From assembly GCA_948567375.1 (NCBI GenBank), contig OX419762.1, forward strand, positions 45,365,034 through 45,429,033: DNA of 64,000 bases. The letters run 5' to 3'. The translations under genes were made by a program, and so were the position numbers. A model generated the notes under the pieces. The model had not been told where the DNA came from. It did no database searches and saw only the letters and a program-made list of their open reading frames with translations. Positions 47,611 through 58,770 of the stretch are shown in pieces. How positions within the stretch are numbered: position 1 is the first letter of the stretch; each line of letters opens with the position of its first letter. This DNA comes from Lunularia cruciata (lineage: Eukaryota; Streptophyta; Marchantiopsida; Lunulariales; Lunulariaceae).

Positions 47611-48351
47611 TGTAATACTCCGAGGACAAGAGAAGAGAGAAAACACAGATTGCACACTCAAACATTTGATGTCACAAAGGAACACCTTCTCTTTATTATA
47701 TAGACAAAGAGGATCTGCTCCAAGGAAGCTCCACCATAGGATTAGGGACACAGATAGGTGACATGTCAGCAAGCTCCACCCTTGGATCACTTACTTGGTT
47801 GGGTGACATGTCCAATCTAGGTCCTATCTGGTTGGTCAAACAAGCTTTGACGAGAGGGAATCTTTTAGGGAATCTTCCTATAGGAATCTCAAAATCACGT
47901 GAGTAGGGTACCATTGGAAAGCTCTCAACGAGACAAAGCAGGAGGGAGGGAAGGCCAACTTTTTCGTTGTTGGGAGAGGGGAATTTGCACATTTTCGAGG
48001 CCCAATTCATCTGTTTAGGCCTCCAAAATTGCCTTCAAAGATTTCAGGCATATTTTGGTTCCTACTCTATTAGTAGAAGTCCCCTTTTGGTGATACCTCT
48101 TTCTGATCTGTTTAGTCCATCATGTGTAACATCCTTCCAGATGTTACCAAACCAATTCTCATCTTGAAATCATATGTTTAGCTATTGATTCTAAGGTTCT
48201 CAAGTCTATTTCAATTCCTACCCTATTTGTAGAAGTACTCTTTTGGAGATACTTCTATCTGATCTATTTTGTCCATCATGTATAACATCATTCTAGATGT
48301 TACCAAACCAAATTTCACATCTAGATCATATGGCTAGCTCTTGGTATTACA
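47611..48351 (-). repeat. E0 5' LTR
   Basis: TGTAATACTCCG start and ggtattaca end, 741 bp. TATA/polyadenylation overlap (complement of tttattatataga) near 47692-47704. Confidence 0.94.
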
Positions 48352-48428
48352 TACATCTTTGCCTCCAAAGTTTGCATTTATTATCTCAATTCCCATAGTT
48401 TTAATTTCTCAAATGAGGTCTCCATTGC
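48352..48428 (-). pseudogene. Unit C protein, 72-bp middle segment
   Basis: A piece of coiled-coil coding DNA trapped between E0 and E1. Read minus, it has the Glu/Lys/Leu composition of copy C on both sides. It shows that both chromoviruses hit the same host frame 72 bp apart. Confidence 0.55.
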
Positions 48429-49297
48429 TATAAAAGACCAAGACCAAGGATAGAAATAAGAGAATGGAAGGTCACATTGGTACACTTGAATGAGTGAAAC
48501 TCTAAATGCTTAACATGAACTCAGGCTTTGGTATTTATAGGGAGCATGCAAGGCTCTCCAGAAGCTTCTCTAGAAGCTTCTTAAAGCCGCCTTCTTGGAG
48601 TGCAAGCCAAGTTAACCAGGAAGCTTTTCAAGAAGCTTCATTCTAAGAGTTGCCTACTTGGTGTGCAAGCTAAACTAGTTGGAAGCTTCCCAAGAGACTA
48701 CCTACTTGAGGTGCAAGTTAAGCTAGTTGGGAAGCTTCCTTCTAGAAGTTGCTCTTTGGCATGCATGTTACCCATACTTGGAAGGTGCCAAGTAGCTTCC
48801 TAGATACATTCAAAATATTCTAGGCTAATTTGGCCTGTTTGCTACTTTGTTAGCCTTGATTAACTCATTGGTAAGCTCCATAAACTCCACTTGGTATGCA
48901 CGTTACCCAATGCTTGGAAGGTGCCAAGTAGCTTTCTAGATACTTTAGAATATTCTAGGCTAATTTGGCCTATTTGCTACTTTGTTAATCTTGATTAACT
49001 CATTGATAAACTCCATAAACTCCACTTGGTATGCAGGTTACTCAATACTTGGAAGGTGCCACGTAGCTTCCTAGATACTTTCAAAATATTCTAGGCTAAT
49101 TTGGCCTATTTGCTACTTTGTTAGCCTTGGTTAACTCATTGGTAAACTCAATAAACTCCACTTGGCATGCACATTACCCAATACTTAGAAGATGCCAAGT
49201 AATTTCCTAGATACTTTCAGAATATTCTAGGCTAATTTGGCCTATTTGCTACTTTTTTAGCCTTGATTAACTCATTGGTAAACTCCATATTGTTAGA
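48429..49297 (-). repeat. E1 3' LTR, expanded
   Basis: Begins tataaaagacc (TG to TA) and ends attgttaga. At 869 bp it is over 250 bp longer than its partner because of tandem copies at 48757-49297. Confidence 0.9.
48757..49297. repeat. Four tandem ~136-bp units in E1 3' LTR
   Basis: Units start near 48757, 48897, 49033 and 49169, each with tgccaagtagcttcctaga, aatattctaggctaatttgg and ttaactcattgg. The 5' LTR has two units; the E2, E3 and solo LTRs have one. Confidence 0.9.
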
Positions 49298-49600
49298 TAT
49301 TCCCCCATTGCTAGTTGGTGATTCCTGTTACCATTGAAGCTTAAACTCTTGGATGGCCGTTTGTGCATTCTGGAGATGAGAAAGGGGCTCCCAAGTGGCA
49401 TCATGAAGTGGATACCCTTTCCATAGGACTTTGTACTCTATATGTTGATAGCCTTGTTGAATATGGTGACGCGCAAGGATACAACCAACTTCATATTCCT
49501 CATTATCATTGATAGGGATAAGAGGAGGAGGACGTTGGACGCAAGAGGAAAAAGAAGATGAATTAGGAATGATTTTCATGACGATTTTGAGCAACAAGGA
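49298..49600 (-). pseudogene. E1 chromodomain
   Basis: EVGCILARHHIQQGYQHIEY leads into KVLWKGYPLHDATWEPLSHL in frame 49597-49328, a well-preserved chromodomain. The polypurine tract (complement of attcccccatt) follows. Confidence 0.85.
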
Positions 49601-50600
49601 GATGCGATTTAGCTTGTTGGAGAGATTGGGATATGGTGGTCAAGAAGGTGGAAGTATGAGGCACATGAGATGGAGGAGGAGCAAGAAGGGAATCTGGAAC
49701 AATTGAGTCTTGGCTAAAATTAAGGAAGAAAGGAGAGAATCTAGTGCTTGTTTGTTTGGAATTATTATATACAAACTCAAAAATTGTAAGACATTCATCT
49801 CAATCAGGTATAGTGAAAGCTGAGAAATATATGAAGCATATCCTCTAAGATGTGATTCTCATGTTTGGTTTGTCCATCAATTTAAGGATGATAGGCTATG
49901 GACAAAAAAAGCTTAGTGCCAAGTATCAAGAAGAGTGCTTGCCAAAATTTCTTGGTGAAACAATGATCACAATCAAAGATGAGTACCAGAGGCATTCCAT
50001 GATGCTTGAAGATACTATCAAAGTAGATTCATGCTAATGTTGGGGCATCCATGGTATCAAAGGTTGGTGCCAAATGGATTTTCTTACTAATTTTATCCAC
50101 AAACACCACAATTATTGTGTGACCTTGCTTTGTCTTGGGCATGGAGATGATGAGATGTAAGCTCATGTATTCCCATCAAGCAGATGGAATGGGGTGTGGT
50201 TGAAGGAGTCCATTTGGTTTCTGGTTGTTGGCCTTGTTGCATTGGTAGTTCTCACAAGATCACACAAACTCTCAAACATCTCATGCCATGTTGGGCCATA
50301 ACTATTGGCATTGGAGGGTACCCAAGGTCCTTGTCCATACCCATGTGACAAAAAATTGGTTAGTCTGGGCTTCTTGGTGGCACACAAGTTGGAGATCACC
50401 CTTGGCTAGAACATAGATTTAGTTCTCACAAAATAGAAGGCCTTCCTTGAAGAACAAAGTATTGTACCCCTTGTTGCATGCTGCAAGATGACCTTGTACC
50501 ATCTAAAAGAAGAGATCTTGTTGTAAAATTGTCTTGAACTTGGTTTGGGTTTTAAAGTCAACTAACATCATAAACAACCCTAAACTAACCCTAAACCCTA
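49601..50600 (-). pseudogene. E1 integrase, broken
   Basis: Zinc-binding region (50400-50160, shifted frame), core with VVFVDKISKKIHLAPTF, and DGQTKHENHILEDML near 49860. Catalytic residues partly lost (Glu of the DDE triad reads Lys). Many TAG/TGA stops. Confidence 0.75.
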
Positions 50601-51140
50601 AACCATTCAAATCAGGTCATTGTGATAGGGCATTGGAGATGACATGGAATTGACCATGTTTGTACTCAATTTTGATGTCAAACAATTGTAGTTGCTTCTC
50701 CCATTGATGATATTGACTCTTTATGTGCTCTAAATGTACTATCTACAACAAGGGTTTATGATCAATTTGCATGAACACTTTTTTCCCAAGAGGTAATGTC
50801 TCTAAACCTTGGTGGCATATACCATTGCTAGTTGTTCTTGATCTCAAGCAAAGTAATTCCTTTCTATGGTGTTTAGTCAACAAGAGATAAAGGAAATGGG
50901 GTGTAATCCATTTGGAAGTTCATGTTGCAACATGGCTCCACTGGCAAAGTTAGAAGCATCAAAATCAACCACAAAAAGTAGTTAAGGGTCATATGGTTGA
51001 AGAATAGATCTTGAAGACTCCATATGTTTCAACTTCTCAAATGGTTCTTTTTGCTTGGTGGTCCACTAAAAGCTTGAGTTCTTCTCCAAGAAGTTGGTCA
51101 ATGGTGCTGCTAAATGAGCATAATAATGAATGAACATTAT
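50601..51140 (-). pseudogene. E1 RNase H, broken
   Basis: Fragments ELLCLRSRTTSNGICH, IDHKPLL and EYKHGQFHVISNALS align with E2 and E0 RNase H. Stops throughout. Confidence 0.7.
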
Positions 51141-52000
51141 TAAAACTTACAGTCCATTAAATGCCCACACTTCTATGGCACCCTTTGGAGAAGGCCAATC
51201 AATAATGGCTTTGATTTTCTCCTCTTCCATCTGATCCCCCTCCGACGAGATCTTATGACCCAAGAAGGTAAATTTCTTTGGCCAAAGGTACGCTTGGACT
51301 TCTTGCAATAGAATTTCCATTGACATAGTCATCTTAGGACCTCTTGCACATGATTTACATGTTCTACCTCCATCATGTTATAGAGTAAGATATCATCCAA
51401 GAACACCACCATGTACCGATCCAATAGCCCATCCAATAGCCCATCCAACACCCAATGAATTTGATCCATGAAGACTATTGGAGCATTAATGAGCCAAAAG
51501 GTAGAACTTTCCACTCAAAGTGTCAAAACCTTATGCAAAAGGTAATCTTTTACACATCCTCTCTATCAATAGGAATATGACAATAGCCATTGAAGGTCCA
51601 ACTTGGAGAAGTATTGTGCTTCATTCAATTGATCTAGCAAGTCATCAATTTAAGGCAAGGGATATGCATTATTCATTATTGGTTTGTTGAGACCACGATA
51701 AGCAATATAGAAGCGGAGTCCTCCATCCTTCTTTGGAACAAATAGTACTGGTGCTTCCCAAGGAGACGTACTATGTAGTAAGAAATCCTTCTCCAACAAT
51801 TCCATCAATGTTATTCAAAGCTTGTCTAACTCCTTTGCTTAGAGCTGATAGATATGTCTACTCACCTGAGTACTTCTTGGCAACAACTCAATCTTGAAGG
51901 GCATACTACGATCAAAGGTAATCCTTTAGCAAATCATGTGGAAACACATCTAAAAACTCTTGAGCTATTTGATCAACCATTACTTTATGAGGCTTGTGGC
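51141..52000 (-). pseudogene. E1 reverse transcriptase
   Basis: VVFLDDILLYN near 51390-51405 is the catalytic block. Just before it a perfect 12-bp tandem duplication (51419-51442) adds four residues in frame (DGLLDGLL). RT fragments upstream (KHNTSPSWTFNGYCHIPID) match E2 and E3. Frameshifts and stops present. Confidence 0.8.
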
Positions 52001-52600
52001 CCTCCTCAAATTCTCCATGCACAATTGGCTTGATCCATAGGTGAAATATACTTATCTTCCTCCAAACCTTACACTATGGTTGCTTTATTGATAAACTTCT
52101 TATCTTGGGACTTATCTTCCTTCAAAGTTTACTTTTTGGGTGCTTTTTGGGTTTCTTGACAAACTTCCCATCTTGGGACTGACTATTCTTATGTGTCTTA
52201 CTCAAAGGTTCTAAACAACCTAATCAAAAATTCTTACCTTGGTGTTGTACTTGAATTTATTGAAGGTCCAATCAAATTGAACCTTATGACATTCAAGCCA
52301 AAACAAACCCAAAATGACATCATAATGTAGAGGTACCACTTTAAACCTCATATACTCCAAATACTCCTTCTTAATCCTGAATGTAATAGGATGTGAGGTA
52401 TGGAATGCATAACACTTTCATATGCTATCATCAATTTACTTCCAATTATTGGGTAGATAGGAATATATAATTCTTTTGCTAATTGCATGGACATGCAATT
52501 CTTTAAACTTGCAAAATCAACCAAATTGTACAACCATGATCATATATTATACCTTGGAAGTGAAGCAAACTTGCATAGGTCGAGCCTTCAATCCCATTGG
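52001..52600 (-). pseudogene. E1 protease and linker
   Basis: Frame 52533-52348: VDFASLKNCMSMQLAKELYI aligns with the E2 protease block; the active-site Gly is lost. The acidic linker toward RT follows in pieces. Confidence 0.65.
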
Positions 52601-53527
52601 AACTAATCAAGTTCCCAATAGGTAGCTCAAAATCTCTTATTAGGATTTTTTGTTTCCTTGATCATTTTGCTCCACAAATTACATCATAGCAATTTGTCTA
52701 GTGCACTTGTTCTTGAGTGGACGTTCAACAATGTGATGTCCAAGTTAGTGACAATAAAAATAACCACAATTTTGTCTCAATTTTTCTCTATCTCTAATGC
52801 CAAGTGGTATCCATTGAATGTCATCAATCTTCATTGGTGCCGGTTCTTCCACTCATGTGTAATGTATTGGTTGGTTTTGTGGAGGTCAAGGTCAAGACCA
52901 AGTTGTGGCAACCTAGGAATCAAAGCATTTGGCCAACTGCATGGCTTCCTCTAAGTGTTTTGGCTCTCTCATAGTCACCTCTAATTTGGTTTGTGACTTC
53001 ACGCCCCTCACAAATCAATCCAAAGCTTCACCTCCCAATATATCTAGAATTTGCATGATGGTGTTTTGGAATTGCATGATGTAACTTCTTACATAGCTAA
53101 TATGCTTCAAGCTCTTGTGACATTTATAGCTTGGAATTGACCATTTATTGCACACTTGACTTCTGCCCATATCAAGATTGGTGCAACAAATTGCCATTCA
53201 ACTTGCTCCACTCGAAAGTGCTACCATAGCTTTGCTACTCCATCCAATTGGCTGGAAGCCAAGAGAATATATTTCCATTCATCTTGAAGATTAGTAGCTT
53301 CAAAATAACATTTGTAGTCAAACACAAAATTCTCCATTGCACCCAAAAGATTCTTGCCTTCAAATACCTTGGGCTTTGGAAATCTGATTTGCTCTTCCCA
53401 TTCTCAAAATGGTGATCTTTCTATATGCTCTTATTGTTGATAATCTTGTTCTTCCAACTATTGAGTAAGGTCCTTGATTTCTTGCTACATAGCAATGATA
53501 ACTTCATGCATTGTCGCCATGGCTACT
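52601..53527 (-). pseudogene. E1 gag, start interrupted by E2
   Basis: The capsid-like segment (EGKNLLGAMENFVFDYKCYF, ASSQLDGVAKLW) is near 53390-53230, and a His/Cys-poor knuckle region near 52760. ATG at about 53522 on the minus strand is likely the gag start. E2 inserts just upstream of it. Confidence 0.7.
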
Positions 53528-53883
53528 TGTAAAAGACCGAGACCAAGGAGAGAAATGAGAGAATGGAAGATCACATTGGGACACTTGAATGAGTGAAAAC
53601 TCCAAATGCTTAGCATGAGCTTTGGCTTTGGTATTTATAGGGAGCATACAAGGCTCTTGAGAAGCTTCTCAAGAAAGGTTTTTTCTAGAAGTCACTTACT
53701 TGGTTGCAAGCTAAGCTAGTTGGAAGCTTCTAAAAGCTTCCTTCTAAAAGCTACCTACTTGGAGTGCAAGCTAAGCTACCCAAGAAGCTTCCTAGATACT
53801 TTTAGAATATTCTAGGCTAATTTGGCCTATTTGCTACTTTTTTAGCTCTAATTAACTTCATCGCTAAACTCTATTTTGTTACA
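53528..53883 (-). repeat. E2 3' LTR
   Basis: TGTAAAAGACC start, TTTTGTTACA end, 356 bp. TATA-like ggtatttatag near 53631. Confidence 0.93.
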
Positions 53884-54230
53884 TATTCCCCCACCACTAG
53901 TTGATGATGTCTTCATTTCCATTGAAGCTTCAAACTTGTGGATGGCCGTTTGTTCATTCTGGAGATGAAAAAGAGGTTCCTATGTGGCCTCATGAAGGGG
54001 ATACCTTTTCCAAAGGATCTTGTACTCCATATGTTGTCGGCGGCCTTGTTGAATGTAGCCACATGCAAAGATATGATCAACTTCATACTCCTCATGATCA
54101 TTGATAGGGATGGGAGGAGGAGGAAGTTGGACACAAGAGGAAAAAGAAGATGGGTTAAGAACAAAAGGTTTCAACTTGGAGGACGTGGATGCACATATGA
54201 CAAGGCAAGGCAAGTCAATAAGCAATAGGA
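53884..54230 (-). pseudogene. E2 chromodomain
   Basis: HMEYKILWKRYPLHEATWEP read in frame 54225-53980 and beyond, preceded by EEYEVDHIFACGYIQQG. Polypurine tract next to the LTR (complement of attcccccaccacta). Confidence 0.85.
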
Positions 54231-55110
54231 GATGATTTAGGTGATATCAAAAGGTCCTACCCAATTAGGAGCAAGTTTACAAACTTGGATATCAAGTGGA
54301 AGGGGTAGGTTACTAGAGGAGAGCATGACCTTATCATCAACTTGAAAGGTGAGATCATGATGATGGTGGTTTGCATATTGTTTCTACCAATTCTGAGTAA
54401 CAAGGAGATGATATTTGGCTTGTTAGAGGGATTGGGATATGGTGGTCAAGAAGGTGGAAGTATGAAAGACAAGAGATGGAGGAAGAGTAAGAAGGGAATT
54501 AGGAACAAGTGGATCTTGGCCAAAATTAAGGAAGAAAAGAAAGAATCTGGTGCTTGCTTGTTTGAAATTATTATATGGAAAATCCATAGCATTTATCCCA
54601 ATTGGGATGGTGGATGTTGATGAAGGCACAAAGCATATCCTCCAAGGTGCAATTTTCACGTTCAGTTTGTCCATCAGTTTGAGGATAATAGGCCGTGGAC
54701 AAAGCAAGCTTGGTGCCAAGTATATGGAAGAGTGTTTGCCAAAATTTCCTACTGAATCAAGGATCACGGTTGGAGATGAGTGCACAAGGCATCCCATGAT
54801 GCTTGAAGATAGTGTTGAAGTAGATCTACATCAATGTTGGAGCATCTATTATATCAAAGGTTGACACCAAATGGATTTGCTTACTAAGCTTATCCACAAA
54901 TACCATGATCATTGTGTGACCTTGCTTTGTATTGAGCAAGGACGTGATGAGATCTAAGCTCACATGTTCCCATCAAGCAGATGAATGGGAAGTGGTTGAA
55001 GGAGTCCAATCGGTTTTTGGTTCTGGCCTTGTTGCATTGGTAACTCTCACACAATCAGACAAACTCTCAAACATCTCATGTCATGTTGGGCCACCACCAT
55101 TGGTGTTACT
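54231..55110 (-). pseudogene. E2 integrase, core and C-terminus
   Basis: Aligns along its length with E1 49600-50300 but with stops and shifts. Interrupted near 55110 by the captured gag segment; the zinc-binding end resumes after 56425. Confidence 0.72.
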
Positions 55111-56425
55111 TTCAAGTCCCAATGGTAGTCCTAATAGTCAGTGCTCCCTATTGGATGATCATATTAACCCTCTATTGAAGTAGGAAGTAGCAATTGAGCG
55201 TTTATTGTGTATAAGAATCATGGATCAATAGTTGCAAGATCTAATGCAAGGAATGCAAGGGAGTTGAATGAGTTTTGGGAGATCAAGATGACCATGAAGG
55301 CATTGCAAAGTCAAGTACATACCTTCAAGAAAAATCAGGCAATGCAAGAAGGAAAACCATCCCAAAACCCAATACTAATAGCCAAAGTACCTAAAGAGTC
55401 ATTCATGCCAGTGACACCAACCATAGTAACAATGAAGCCACATTATTACTATGGATGAAGAAGATATGCAACATCAAGCCTTACAAGGGACAATGTTCCA
55501 TGAGAGTAGTGGAAAACTAGATTTCAAGAATGAATTGATACTTTTGATTATTCACAATTGAGATCACCAATCATTCCATAAGCATGTTTGCATGTGGGTA
55601 GTACTTGATTGATAAAGCTCTTACATAGTGTGATGTTTGGGGATGATCAATGTTGGCAAAAGGAAGATAGGTCACTTGGACAGCAATGCAAGAAATATTG
55701 CTAAAGATTTTCCAATCTGTGGATTCTGTGCAGATAGCCCAAACTTGACTATGGAAGTTGAAGCAAAAGAACAACATAAAGTGTATGTTGAGGTTTTTCT
55801 TGATCTATAGGTCTCAATAAATGATATAAGTCCAATCAAAGCTCTAAATAATTTCAAACAAGGGTCAATTAAAAGAGAAAATTCACCAAGAAGTAATGGT
55901 ACAAAATCCATGCACTTTTTTTGAAGCCATTGCATATGCTTAGAGAATAGTAGTGGCACTTGGAGGAGGTGAGAAGAGAGTCCTTACTCAATATTATCAA
56001 GATGGAACACCATACTTTGGTAGACCAATTCTTATGGAACCGGGTAATATTTGATTTTGAGACCAAGGAGCACAACAACTCCAAGGAGAATGGGGATGAG
56101 TCAAAGAAAGGAGAGATGGAGTCCCACACAGGGAAGGGACTTGAGAAAAACAAAATCATTGTTACAATTGTGGCCAAGTTGGGCATATAGCCATCAATTG
56201 TCATGCTTGTCTTCCTAGAGGCCCTCGGCCTCCATACAAGCAATCTTTGAACAACATGGAGAGACAAATTGAAGAGGAGGATATGAAAATCACATCAAAA
56301 AATGAAGACCGCCAATTAAGTACCTCGTGGCCTTATTGGCTCAATAGAGAAGTAGAAAAGTAAGGGGAAGAAGTGGATGAGTGCACAAAGATTGAGGAAG
56401 ACAACCTCACAATTGATTGTTGTGT
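55111..56425 (+). pseudogene. Captured E0-type leader and gag inside E2
   Basis: Plus strand, opposite to E2. It follows E0 from the leader (gtcccaatggtag block, about 55120) through gag (IKMTMKALQSQVHTFKKNQA at 55285) and an intact zinc knuckle (CYNCGQVGHIAINC, near 56165) to the protease border. It stops there and E2 integrase resumes at caccaaggtcttg. No LTR, PBS-LTR junction or pol is included. Confidence 0.82.
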
Positions 56426-57240
56426 ATCACCAAGGTCTTGTCTACACCCATGTGACCAACAATTGGTAAGTCATGGGCTTCTTGGAGGTGTACAAGTTGG
56501 ATATCACCCTTGGCTGGAAAATATATCCGGCCCTCATGGAATAGAAGGTCTTCCTTGGATGAGAAGTGTTATACTCCTTGTTGCATGTTGCAAGAAGACC
56601 TTGTACCATCTGAAAGAACAGATCTTGTTGTAGAGCTGACCTAAACTCATTTTGGACCTTGGAGTTAATTGACATCGTCATAATTGCAGTAGTGATGAGA
56701 GGACAAAACTTCAAATCAGGTTATTGTGATAGGGCATCAAGGATGACATAGAACCAACCTGGTTTGTCCTTTAAGTTTGATGTCAAACAATTGGAGTTGC
56801 TCTTCTCATTGATGTCTACTCTTCATGTGTTCCAAATGTAATGTCTACAACAAGGGTTTGTGATCGGTTCACATGGTCACTTGTTTTCCCAAGAGATAAT
56901 GCCTCCATACTTTGGTGGCATATACCATTGCTAGTTGTTCCCAATCTTGTGCAGAGTAATTCCTTTTTGTGGTGTTTAATTGGTGAGACACAAAGGCAAT
57001 GAGATATAGCTCATCTTGAACTTCTTGTTGCAACATAGCTCCAATGGCAAAGTTTAAAGCATCAAAGTCAACCATACAAGGTAGTTGAGGATCATATGGT
57101 TGAGGAATGGGTCTTGAAGACACCATATGTTTTAGCTTCTTGAATGCTTCTTTATGATTGGTGGTCCATTGAAAGCTTGAGTTTTTCCCCAAGTGGCCGG
57201 TCAATGGTGCTGCCATTTGTGCATAATAGTGGATGAATCA
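56426..57240 (-). pseudogene. E2 integrase N-terminus and RNase H
   Basis: Zinc-binding region of integrase to about 56640, then RNase H (frame 57216-56869: LPCMVDFDALNFAIGAMLQQ, TTKRNYSAQDWEQLAMVYAT). The RNase H frame is one of the best-preserved pieces of E2. Confidence 0.8.
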
Positions 57241-58110
57241 TTGGTAAAAACTTGCCAATCCATTAAATGCTTGTACCTCTGTAGTATCTTTGGAGTAGGC
57301 CGATCAATAATGGCCTTGATTTTCTCCTCTTCCATCTTGATCCCTTTTGCTGAGATCTTGTGATCCAAGAAGGTGACTTTCTTCTACCAAAAGGCACACT
57401 TTGACTTCTTGCAATAAAACTTCCATTGACGTAGTCACCTTAGGACTAAACTAACCGCACATGATTTACGTGTTTTGCCTCCATCTTGCTATAGATTAAA
57501 ATGTCATCCAAGAACACCACTACGTACTAATCTAGTAGTCCATCCAACACCTACTGCATCTAATCCATGAAGACCACTGGAGCATTAGTGAGCCCAAAAG
57601 GTAGAACTCTTCATTCAAAATGCCCATACCTTGTGCAAAAGGAAGTCTTTTGCACATCTTTCGTATCAATGGGGATTTGCCAATAGCCACTACAAAGACC
57701 CAACTTGGAGAAATATTGTGCTCTACTCAATTGATCAAGCAAGTCATCAATTCAAGGCAAGGAATATGCATTCTTCACTGTTTGTTTATTGAGCCAAAGG
57801 GATTACCCTCAGTGTAGTTATTGAACAAAGTCCTCTATCCTTGCGAAAGGAAGTCTTTTGCAAAGGGATTACCCACCAATCTTGGTATGCCCTTCAAGAT
57901 TCACTAATTGCCATAGAGTCCTCTAATGAGTAGACCAATCTATTGACTCTCACCAAAGGAGTTAGAAGAGTTGCAAAAAACACTTACAAAGTTGTTGGAG
58001 AAGGATTTCACATGATATAGTACATCTCCTTGGGAAGCACCGGTACTATTTGTTCCAAAGAAGGATAGAGGACTTTGTTCAATAATGCACTGAGGGTAAT
58101 CCCTTTGGTA
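57241..58110 (-). pseudogene. E2 reverse transcriptase with internal inversion
   Basis: The minus strand has VVVFLDDILIYS (near 57501-57515) and the palm region to about 57790. From about 57870 to 58060 the RT N-terminus is on the plus strand instead: SPKELEELQKTLTKLLEKDF at 57951, then [14 protein letters not shown] at 58027. The segment is bounded by inverted copies of about 47 bp (57797-57843 and 58060-58106), so it has been flipped. Confidence 0.85.
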
Positions 58111-58770
58111 GATCATCCAAAAACAAATCCGCAAACTCTTGAACTGTTTGATCAACCATTGATGGATGAGGCTCCTCAGATTCTTCTTGTGCAATTGACT
58201 TGACCCATACCGCAAAAATAAACTTATCTTCCTCCAAGGCTTGCTCTATAGTTGCTTCATTGACAAACTTCCCATCTAGGGACTTATCTTCCTTCAAAGA
58301 TTGCTTTATGGCTGCTTCACTGAAAAACTTCCTATCTTGGGACTCATCTTCTTTCAAAGCTTGCTCTTTGGCTGCTTTCCTAAAAAATTTCCATCTTGGG
58401 ACTTACTATTCTTAAGTGTCTTACTCAAAGGTGCTAGACAATCTAAGTGGAAATTCCTTCCTTGGTGTTGTACTTGAATTTATCATTGGTTCCCATCAAA
58501 TTGAACCTTATGACATTCAAACCAAGGTAAACCTAGAATGATGTCATAGTGTAGAGGTTCCACTACAAATCTCATACACTCCAAATACTCCTTCCCAATC
58601 TTGAAGATAATAGGATGCAAGGTACAGAATGAGGAAAAATTTCTACCATTCGCCATCATCAATCTGCTTCCAATTATTGGCTTGATAAGGATACTCAATT
58701 CCTTTGCTATTTGCATAAATATGCAATTCTCTGAACTTCCAAAATCAACCAAATCCTACAACCACAATCA
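58111..58770 (-). pseudogene. E2 protease and linker
   Basis: Frame 58752-58483 has the protease-like SSENCIFMQIAKELS and YDIILGLPWFECHKVQFDG blocks. Frame 58357-58079 is the acidic linker, with three tandem copies of a KEDxSxDxKF-like unit, ending DDLPKGLPS. Confidence 0.75.

Larger units (their letters stand above)
41723..48351 (-). mobile_element. Chromovirus E0 (Ty3/Gypsy), structurally complete
   Basis: LTRs are 41723-42476 and 47611-48351; flanks tacac (41718-41722) and tacat (48352-48356). A PBS, a polypurine tract and all domains are present in chromovirus order: gag, protease, RT, RNase H, integrase, chromodomain. Total 6.6 kb. The LTRs look roughly nine-tenths identical by eye, mainly with C/T and G/A differences, so this is one of the younger insertions here. 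About a dozen stops make it inactive. Confidence 0.93.

Noticed and set aside
48757-49297. 136-bp tandem array as centromeric satellite
   Set aside because: Only four units, inside an LTR with matching ends and a duplication.
55200-55460. Functional gag in E2 on the plus strand
   Set aside because: It is the captured E0-type segment with stops and no promoter or LTR; it belongs to no complete element here.
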